Positions 56,641 to 64,000 of a stretch of 64,000 nucleotides of DNA are shown here, one piece after another. The translations under genes and the position numbers were made by a program. The number at the start of each line of letters is the position of its first letter. Positions within the stretch are counted from its first letter, which is position 1. The notes beneath the pieces were generated by a model. That model was not told the origin of the DNA, made no database searches, and saw only the letters and a program-made list of their open reading frames with translations. The stretch is from Mermis nigrescens (taxonomy: Eukaryota > Nematoda > Enoplea > Mermithida > Mermithidae), in contig JAVLUZ010000190.1 of NCBI GenBank assembly GCA_036768485.1, positions 284,001-348,000 of the forward strand. The letters are read 5' to 3'.

Positions 56641-58977
56641 TCTAGATTTTTCCCATTCATCCCTAGTGGGAAACTGAATGGTATAAAGTCTACCAGAAAT
56701 AAATTTTGGTAAATAAAGTCACTTGGCATTTTGAGTACTGGCCTATTGGCCTTAGCCCAAACAGCATTGTGACCTACAACCTTGCCTTTTGCATTCCAAC
56801 TGCCAGCTATGTTTAGTCGATATGCAGCTGCCCTTGCACAACCCTCCACAAAGATATGCAGCGGAGGCAGGTCCAGCAAGACTTCCATGGCTGCAGTCGG
56901 TGTGGTGCACATGGCACTACAAATGCTGAGGCAAGCCATTCTATGTAAATGACTAAGCTGACATTTCACAGTTGACAAGTGTGCACGAGGCCACCAGATT
57001 AGTGAAGCATAGTTGATCATGGGTCTAATCACAGACACAAAGAGCCATCGCATGACCTGTGGTGATAGACCCCAGGATTTTCCTACAGCTCTACGACATT
57101 GCCAGAATGCATTGACAGCCTTCTGACATTAGACCTCTACATGATTGCGCCAGTTTAATTTTTGGTCCAAAATAAGTCCCAAAATTTGACCTGGTCTGCA
57201 CGTTGTAGTGGCATACCATAGAAAATTGGTGGTTTAAACCCATCAAGTTTCCATTTATGAGTGAATAGCACCATTTCGCTTTTCTGTGGGTTCACAGATA
57301 GACCATTATGGTGACACCACTATTCCACCTTGGCTAAACCACTCTCCATAAGTGAGGAAATGGTGTCAAGGAACCTTCCAGTAACAAGGATTGCCTAATC
57401 ATCAGCATATCCTTGACTGTAGAGGCCAGACTTTTGCAAATTCTGCAAAGGTCGTCCACCACAAGGCACCACAGCAAAGGAGATAGTACACCTCCTTGTG
57501 GACAGCCTTTTGTGGTAGTAAAGATCATGCTGTCTCCACAAGAGTCAGTCATGATATGGCGAAATCTTAGCATAGCATCAATCCATTTAACAATGGTCTG
57601 ATGTACGCCATGATTGGATGCTGCTTTGCAGATAGCATTGAAGGTTGTATTGTCAAATGCCCCTTCAATGTCCAGAAAAACGCCCAGTGTGAATTGTTTG
57701 TTGTCTAATGCCCGTTCAATCCTAGAAACTAGTTCATGAAGGGCCGTATCAACAGATTTTCCACACTGATACGCATGTTGTGTAACATGTAAAGGATGTT
57801 CCAGCAAGGGACCATCTCTTATAAAGCGATCAATTAATCTTTCCATACACTTCAGTAAGAAGGAGGAAAGACTAATTGGTCTGAAGGATTTTGCCAGGTC
57901 ATAGGAACTACGCCCTGGCTTAGGAATAAAGATGACCTTTACTTGTCGCCAGGCTATTGGAACATAGCCAAGTGCTAGGCATCTTCGATAAATATTCACT
58001 AGGGGTCTCACCAGCATGTCCAGTCCTTCCTGCAAAAGAGCTGGAAAAATGCCATCAACCCCTGGAGTCTTGTACGGTTCGAAAGACTTTACAGCCCAGC
58101 GAACCTTATCAGGTGTTATCACCCTGCAGGCGAGAACTTGGTCACCAAAGCCAGAAAAACTAGTTGGGCCCAATGTGTCCGGAAATGCCTCATTTCCAAC
58201 TGCAAAGCTGCCAGGAAAATGAGTGTCAAGAAGGTGAAGCAGGGTATCCCTTCGGTTGAGTGTATACTGACCCGAAGGTAGTTTTAATGAGCCAACTTCA
58301 CCTACTTGTGGTTTACATAAGATGCGGCAAAGCCTAGCAGCATCCAACATTTTATCAATGTTGGAGCAGTAGTCCTGCCAGCACAAATGCTTTCTAAGGC
58401 GTATAAGATGGTTATACTCCTGTCGAACCTTTGCGATAATCAGCCCAATTGGAAACTGATTGAGATGATTTTGCTTGATTCCAAGCTCTCCTACTTTTCT
58501 TACGGAGGTCTTGGAGCTCCCTATTCCACCAGGGAATAGGTTTGCTCTTTTCCTGTGTAAACTGCAGGAGTTCTCATAAGAGGATGTAAGAGCTTGCTGT
58601 ACAAAGTCAACAGCACCCTCTATGTCCTCTTTTGTTGAGCAACTAGGAGCCCAAGAACCCAAGCGACTACTAAGGTGCTGCTTAAAAAGAGCCCAATTAG
58701 TGGACCTTGGATTCCTGTACAACCTAGAAGAAAAGGAATCAGCATGTAAAGAGAAGCGTATCTGTCTATGGTCAGACAGAGACTCCTCTTGTGAGACATG
58801 CCAATTTCTTATATCATTAGCGTGGTTGAGAGAACATAAGGTTAGATCAATAACCTCCTGTCTCTTTGCCACAACAAATGTAGGTTCACTTTCCCTATTT
58901 AATAAAATTAAATTGGTGGAGGCTAAATATTCAGCAAGTGCAGTCCCACGTTTATTGGTATCGCTGCTGCCCCACAA
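56637..58977 (-). pseudogene. LINE reverse transcriptase and endonuclease C-terminus
   Basis: From 58977 down: endonuclease tail (SLSDHRQIRFSL), then reverse transcriptase motifs VIFIPKPGRSSYDLAKSFRP, LGVFLDIEGAFDN (motif A) and TKGCPQGGVLSPLLW (motif B). The catalytic YADD (about 57393-57410) lies one frame off and is followed at once by a stop codon. A further frame at 57053-56637 (PMINYASLIWWPRAHLS) is the thumb region leading to RNase H. The polymerase is therefore dead through at least one frameshift and one stop. Confidence 0.9.
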
Positions 58978-59062
58978 GGTGTGGTGAGCATTGGCGTCAC
59001 ACCCAATAATTAGTGGTATCTGCTTTTTACTGCAGTAGTCAACCAGAAGAGAAAAAGCTCTA
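58740..59062 (-). pseudogene. LINE endonuclease, part 3' of the hAT insertion
   Basis: Reads PLIIGCDANAHHTLWGSSDT (catalytic Asp-Asn and His neighbourhood) and then ALAEYLASTNLILLNRESEP. Its N-terminal continuation (TSAYLPFDSPHLPPG) is on the far side of the hAT element, at about 60987-61050. The duplication CCTGGAGG encodes the shared PPG. Confidence 0.88.
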
Positions 59063-59070
59063 CCTGGAGG

Positions 59071-60986
59071 CAGTGAACGACCGAAGCTCCAAAATTTTGC
59101 TTCGGCCGAAGCCGAAGCTTCGGCCAGCTCTTGCTTCGGCTTCGGCCGAAGGCCGAAGCTTCGGTCAAAGGCCGAAGGCCGAATCTGTACAAATTCTTTA
59201 GTCTAATTCTGATTAGTATGAAGAATGAATTGCGAATTGAGTCATGAATATGAAAATTAAGCTTGACTATGTTTCAGGAGTGAATATGAGGTAATAAAAC
59301 AGTGTCATTAATTGCAAAAATTTTATTCAAAAGCGCAATTAATTCTCTTCTTTAGCACTGATTTCATTATTAGACATTTCATCTATATCAGTAGCTAATA
59401 CTTATTGATCATCATCAGATTCTAGGGATGTAGCGGATACCCGCACCCGCTATTCCAAAAAACGTGCATCCGCAGCATCCCTATCAGATTCAGTATCCCA
59501 AATATATAAAAAATATAATGTATTATTAGGAATAAAGCCTGGAATTCTTGAGAATTATGAAAACAATTAATTGATTAATTCCTAATTTTCATGCTGATAC
59601 TTAAATTTGTAAAAGTAAGGTAGACACAAAAGCAAGTAGGGATTTCTTCCCATTATTGGATGCAGAAGTTTAAGAAAGTTAACACGTCGACCATGAAGGA
59701 ATTATTTAATACAAAACAGAATGGTACATTGAAGTCTTTTTATACTTGGCAGATTTTTTCCGATGTACAGAGATTTTTAGGACTGTCTTTGTACATGTAC
59801 AAAGATTTTTGGGAAGACAAAAATTGCAAAAAAGGTCTGAAATTCGCAAAAATTCTTGGTGCTACGCGCAAAATGAGTAATTGTGTGTTCTACATATCTT
59901 CATAATGACAGAAATTGCATTTCAAAAGGAAATACGTCAAATTTATCGGCGCTTCGCGCCAGTTTAAGACGATCCTTCGTGATTTTTGCCCTTAGAGACC
60001 CATAAATCAGCTAAGATACACTACCAAAAGTCGAACAACTCTGTTTTTACCACACTAAAATCGCTCCTGTACCATATTCTATTAACCGAAAATTTGTGTG
60101 TACAAAATATACAATAATTTTTGGGAAGACAAAAACTGTAAAAAGGTTGAAATTACCAAAAATTTTCAGCGCTTTGCGCCGAATTTAGTAATTGTTTGTT
60201 CTACATATCTTTAAGATAGCAGAATTTGCATTTAGAATGAAAAAAAGGTCAAATTTTCCTGCGCTCCGCGCCATTTTGAGACAATTTTTAGTAATTTTTG
60301 GAGTCGGAAACCCATAAATTAGCTAAAATACACTATCAAAGATCGAAAACCCTGTTTTATCACACTAAAAGCGCTACTGTACTATATAGTACACAAAAAT
60401 TTGCGTGTACAAAATGTACACAAAGGCTTTTGGGACCATCCTTGTACATGTACAAACGGACATTGTTATAAAAACACTGGTACACAGTAGACACACTCTA
60501 TACAACAAGTACAAAGATGGCGTTGGAATTTCGAGTAAACAAAGACATGCCTTCAAATGTGAGACATGTAGGAATAAAGGTGTGGCTTTTCGCTTAAGTG
60601 TCTCATCATTTTCGTGATCACTATTGATTCATTCATAGTTGAACTTTTCTAAAATGGAATCAGATGCGGAGCGGATATAATGCTTAAATGAGTCAGCTTT
60701 TGCTATTAGTACATGATTGCTTGCTGTTTATATAGCCAAAGTTACTGTTGTGAGCATATTTTAACAAAACTTAAGGTGACTAGAATATAAATTGAGCTAA
60801 ATGGCGTCGTCTTGGGTTAGTTATATTGCACATTGTCTAAACTTTAATGCAAATAAAAAACTGCCTCAAAAAAAGCTTCGGCCTTTCGGCTTTTTTTCTC
60901 TTCTTGCTTCGGCCAAAGGCCGAAGCAAGAAACACCCCAGCTTCGGGCGAAGCTTCGGCCAAAGCCGAAGCTTCGGTCGTTCACTG
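59071..60986. mobile_element. hAT-like element with CTTCGGCCGAAG subterminal repeats (TSD CCTGGAGG)
   Basis: Perfect termini CAGTGAACGACCGAAGC / GCTTCGGTCGTTCACTG with CTTCGGCCGAAGCCGAAGC-type palindromes inside both ends. Exact 8-bp duplication CCTGGAGG (59063-59070, 60987-60994). It is inserted in the LINE endonuclease. It contains a family-D copy (about 59730-60478). Same design as 43468-46002 with a different palindrome word. No transposase seen. Confidence 0.93.
59730..60478. mobile_element. family-D element, long copy
   Basis: Starts near the TTTTTATACTTGGCAGATTT stretch and ends GTTATAAAAACACTG. The interior has two successive rounds of the D landmarks (TTTTTGGGAAGACAAAAACTG, then a TTCGCGCC-type palindrome) at about 59760-60060 and 60100-60420, so it looks like a dimer. 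The left end is eroded. Confidence 0.7.
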
Positions 60987-61330
60987 CCTGGAGGTAGATG
61001 AGGAGAGTCAAAAGGCAGGTATGCTGATGTAACAATAATGTTACGCCAGTGCCCTGCACTTTATAACTTAACTCAAGAGACACCATGTCACGGTTGCTAA
61101 ATTGTTGAAGGAGCACTGGGTTAAGTTTCCGTGAGGCAAGCATGCAAGCCCTTGGTCCTTGTACCGCGGTCCCTACTAACACAGTATATAATTTATCATT
61201 TAATCCACCTACCTTGTTCTTATAGATCCAAGGCTCCTGGATCAGCGCTAGTTTTAGTCTGCAGTTTTGCTAGGCAGCAACTAAGTACACCAGTCGCACC
61301 TTGGCTATGCTGCAAGTTAATCTGGAATAA
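60987..61330 (-). pseudogene. LINE endonuclease, N-terminal part
   Basis: On the - strand: LQINLQHSQGATGVLSC, then after a frameshift near 61262 LKLALIQEPWIYKNKVGGL (the QEP catalytic Glu motif), then KLNPVLLQQFSNRDMVSLEL and finally TSAYLPFDSPHLPPG after another frameshift near 61040. It is the start of the apurinic-like endonuclease fold of the LINE. Confidence 0.82.
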
Positions 61331-61448
61331 TTCCAGTACTGATTGGGATGGGAGAGTACCAGTACCAACCATCCTAATCTATGTACAAAGGCTTAGGAGT
61401 TGGGTGTGCAACAGCAATTGCTTGCTGTGCTCCCCACAACTAATTGCC

Positions 61449-61901
61449 CTAGATTTGGAGGGGCTGGGTCCCCTGAGCAGTATTCTGCCAAGTGCCCCTG
61501 CTCAAATCAGAACCTGTTACTTTGGGCAGGTTAGTGCCAGATCCCTGGAGGGCTCTGACAGCACAAGCCTGCTTATGAAGTGTTTGTTTCTGGGCCCCGC
61601 TAAGTTGCTTGCACAAATTTATGGAGCCCAGTTTCTCTGAAAGGTTCTCCAAGGGAGTCCCTTCTGCAAGTGTTCCAGTAGCATTGCCCTCAACTGCCAA
61701 CTGGTTCCCTATGGAAACTGAGGAGCCACAAGTAGCTCGGCCACCAGTGATGCCCTGTGACAACACACCACTAGTTGGGCTGCAAGTAGCATGACCGCCA
61801 ACATTGCCTTGCAACGACACAACGCTGGCTGGGTCTCTGGAGATTTTAGAACCCTCATCTGCCGGATACTGAGGGCCAGTCTCTGATAACTCCATGGTCA
61901 T
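61449..61901 (-). pseudogene. LINE region upstream of endonuclease
   Basis: Open frame of 150 residues from 61901, rich in Gly, Ser and Thr, with LSGAQKQTLHKQ near residues 100-111. 'LSGAQ' followed by basic residues is common in linkers or ORF1 tails of insect LINEs with RNase H. No zinc knuckles are visible. It may be the end of ORF1 or the start of ORF2. Confidence 0.5.
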
Positions 61902-62152
61902 AGAACGGTGAGTTGGTTCATGGCTGACAAACTCAGCAAGTTGACAGTTAGGGTCCCAGCAGGGCCCCTAGTGATCCCTTAATGGGCTCACCCTGCCAAC
62001 TTCTAACAGCCACCAACCGCCAGACATGCCCAGTAGCCACTCAAGCCCTGGGGAGCAGCTCTTGGTCTAACCTCTCAGGTAGCTTCATTGAGGTACTCAA
62101 TAGAAATTGGGGAAGACAAGTACGGAAAAATTTCAAGCACGAGCCAAATTGT

Positions 62153-62155
<3 letters not shown>

Positions 62156-62239
<84 letters not shown>
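62156..62239. repeat. (TA)n microsatellite
   Basis: About 42 TA repeats at the junction between the LINE 5' end and the resumed polymerase sequence. Confidence 0.97.
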
Positions 62240-62243
<4 letters not shown>

Positions 62244-62774
62244 AATGTATAAATACAGATTCTTGTCAGAACTGTGGCAAGTATACGTTTTTGGGCGATA
62301 ATTGTCTAAAAAAATTTTGTAAATGGTTATTTAGCGAGCAGCATCAGGGCGCCACAGTTTTAGCCCCTAACGCTCATCGGTTTCGATTCACAATTTTTAC
62401 TCAAATATTTACACAAAAATTGTACAATTTTACACAAAATCGTAAAGTGCGGTCTCAAAGTCATAATGTTGGAAGTGGGCGATGTTTGGGTTATTGATTC
62501 GTTAAATTTCCTACTCATGCTCCTTTCTCCTCTTCCAAAAACTTTCGGGATTCTAGAGTTGAAATGGGGTTACTTCCCTCATCTTTTCATCACAAAAAAC
62601 AACCAAAATTATATTGACCCCTTACCCGATTCCAAGCACTATTCACCCAATACTATGAAAGACGAGGCACGCGAGGAATTATTTAAATGGTACAAAACTG
62701 GAAAGGCAAAAAACGAGTCATTTGATTTACAAAAAGAGCTTGTAGAATACTGTAATTTGGATGTAGATATTTAA
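62240..62774 (+). pseudogene. Polinton DNA polymerase B, middle part
   Basis: Resumes with CINTDSCQNCGKYTF and TVLAPNAHRF (exonuclease II region, degraded). After frameshifts near 62340-62500 it reads VIDSLNFLLMLLSPLPKTFG, KWGYFPHLFITKNNQNY and LQKELVEYCNLDVDI, the third exonuclease motif. A TAA follows at 62772. These blocks are in the standard order for Polinton polymerases. Confidence 0.82.
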
Positions 62775-62959
62775 CAGCATTGTTGTTTAAAGTTTCATCA
62801 AATTTTTATTGACGAAACGGGTGTCGATACTTTTCTAGTCAGTTTAACAATAGCATTGGCCTGTAATCACGTTTTTTGTGAAAATTTCTTAAACTAGAAC
62901 TTATTGGCATTGTTCCAGTTCACAGGTACCGGTCTCAAGAAAATCAATTGATAATAGCA

Positions 62960-63542
62960 TTAAAATGGTTAAATGGCTTTCGGAAACTCAAAATATTCGC
63001 ATTAGACATAAATTAAACGGGGGTGAGGTAAAAATTGGGCGGTTCAAAGGCGACGGGATCTCAGGAAACACAATCTACAAATTCAAAGGTTGTTACTATC
63101 ACGGTTGTACAAAATGTAATATTGCAAATCGAAATCAGCGAACTCTATATAATCGAACCTTTGAGGAAGTATATCAGGCCACTATAGATAGACGTAAAGC
63201 GTTAGAAAATTTAGGTTATACAGTTGTAGAAAAATGGGAATGTGAATTGAAGCGAGAGCTTGAACAAAATGTAAATATGAAACGTTTTTTTTTTGATTCT
63301 GTAAAATTTGTAACTCCGTTATCGCCGAGAGAAGCATTTTACGGCGGTCGTACAAACACTGTAAAGCTGTATCATAAATGTAAAGACGGCAAAAAAATTT
63401 CCTATACAGATGTATGTAGTTTGTATCCTTGGGTATGTAAAATGGGCGAATTCCCTTTAAAACACTCTGTAATTATCACTGAAAATTTTGTTCATGTGTA
63501 TGATAAACCGTATAATGGTATTATCAGATGTACAGTCATTCC
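62960..63542 (+). pseudogene. Polinton DNA polymerase B, palm start with motif A
   Basis: Frame of about 190 residues: FKGCYYHGCTKC (the YxGG-like/TPR-1 region of protein-primed enzymes lies near here), a helical segment, REAFYGGRTNTVKLYHKC and YTDVCSLYPWVCK (polymerase motif A with the catalytic Asp). It is uninterrupted up to the MITE inserted at 63543. Same frame as 63783-64000. Confidence 0.85.
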
Positions 63543-63782
63543 CATACGTGGGCAGCAAGAAAATTCTGGGAGGGGTGCAAGATTTTTTTGAAGGTCGAAA
63601 AATGGCCTTAAGAATGGTGGTATGGCGATAAAAACACCATTTTTCGACGTTTCTCATCAAGCACTATCCATTGGCATCAAAAAATTGCGGAAAAAACGAA
63701 AAAAATTTTCAAAAATTGAATTCTGGGGGGGTATTTTGGTTTCTGGGGGTGCATACCCCCCAAACCCCCATGCCCAGGTGTG
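63543..63782 (+). mobile_element. family-A MITE in the polymerase gene (TSD GTCATTCC)
   Basis: Complete 240-bp copy from CATACGTGGGCAGC to GCCCAGGTGTG. Exact duplication GTCATTCC at 63535-63542 and 63783-63790. It interrupts an otherwise open polymerase frame, so it is one of the youngest insertions. The central block is nearly identical to the copies at 21539 and 30186. Confidence 0.95.
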
Positions 63783-64000
63783 GTCATTCCCCCTTGGGGG
63801 TGGAACCACCGAGTCCTACCTTTTCGACACGACGGAAAATTATTGTTCCCCCTCTGCCGGACCTGTGTTTTTGAAAAGCAGGACGTCTGTGAGCATTCAG
63901 ACAAAGGAAGATCAATCACAGGCGCCTGGGTTTTGTTAGAACTGTACAAAGCAATCAATAGAGGCTACAACGTAACAAAAATCCACGAAATTTGGCACTA
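63783..64000 (+). pseudogene. Polinton DNA polymerase B, continuation to window edge
   Basis: Open to the last base in the frame that continues the 62960-63542 segment: RVLPFRHDGKLLFPLCRTC, then SITGAWVLLELYKAINRGY and a HEIW motif. This follows motif A in Polinton polymerases. The remaining palm and thumb (KxY and DTD motifs) must lie beyond the window. Confidence 0.85.

Larger units (their letters stand above)
55700..62155 (-). mobile_element. RNase H-bearing LINE (I/R1-like) inserted in the Polinton polymerase
   Basis: On the - strand, 5' to 3' (right to left): a Pro/Gly-rich region with LSGAQK (61449-61901), endonuclease (61330-58740), reverse transcriptase (about 58700-56640) and RNase H (56640-56014), ending near 55710. 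It is interrupted at 59071-60986 by a hAT-like element with duplication CCTGGAGG. Several frameshifts and stops make it inactive. The polymerase fragments on both sides belong to one gene, which shows that the LINE inserted later. Confidence 0.85.

Noticed and set aside
61131..61640. 169-codon frame on the + strand
   Set aside because: Antisense to the LINE endonuclease, whose motifs (QEPWI) are on the - strand.
61982..62497. 171-codon frame running through the (TA)n tract
   Set aside because: Fuses LINE 5' sequence, the microsatellite and Polinton polymerase. Only the last part, from about 62240, is homologous to a protein.
1..64000. Bacterial-type operons, ribosome binding sites, rRNA genes or plasmid origins
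   Set aside because: None seen. Spliced genes and eukaryotic transposons make such features unlikely.

Overview
The window looks like transposon-saturated, AT-rich nuclear DNA of an animal. The clearest host gene is the 3' end of peptide-N-glycanase (NGLY1/Pngl). Its C-terminal PAW domain is, to my knowledge, a metazoan feature. Long introns, a tRNA-derived SINE, CR1-like and RNase H-bearing LINEs, hAT-like elements and a Polinton/Maverick polymerase fit an invertebrate, perhaps an arthropod, but nothing here fixes the species. There is no bacterial-style gene organisation, CRISPR array or rRNA.

Layout. 1-7334: last three recognisable exons of NGLY1 on the + strand, with introns full of MITEs, a foldback and a tandem duplication that copied one splice acceptor. 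7363-9090: small hAT-like and mariner-like MITEs. 9091-21740: a nested insertion. A 260-bp MITE (family A, 8-bp target duplication CTTATGTA) is split by a 5'-truncated CR1-like LINE, which is split by a 9.4-kb element with CACTG termini and a 2-bp duplication. That element carries what looks like an intact six-exon gene on the - strand: four C2H2 fingers followed by a domain resembling the multicopy 'SAMD3-like' predicted proteins of fish. 22.1-31.2 kb: more MITEs, a four-level hAT nest (23.3-25.6 kb), a 50-bp minisatellite, a PIF/Harbinger-like MITE and a 2.8-kb hAT relic with a transposase tail.

31.2-52.3 kb: almost no recognisable genes. It holds three copies of a large low-complexity repeat (family G). 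Each starts with a long-TIR foldback (family E) and continues into degenerate tandem units. The second copy is split by a 2.5-kb hAT-like element (43468-46002) and by a long-TIR element (46393-47186). Possible host exons lie near 38.6-39.2 kb (-), 49.9-50.2 kb (+) and 52.85 kb (+). 52.3-64.0 kb: another minisatellite, then a decayed Polinton/Maverick protein-primed DNA polymerase B on the + strand. It is interrupted by an RNase H-type LINE on the - strand (about 55.7-62.15 kb), itself split by a 1.9-kb hAT-like element, and near the right edge by a young family-A MITE (duplication GTCATTCC). The polymerase runs off the window.

Most open frames outside NGLY1, the six-exon gene, the LINE and polymerase fragments and the few candidate exons are repeat translations. 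Target duplications read directly from the sequence order many of the insertions.
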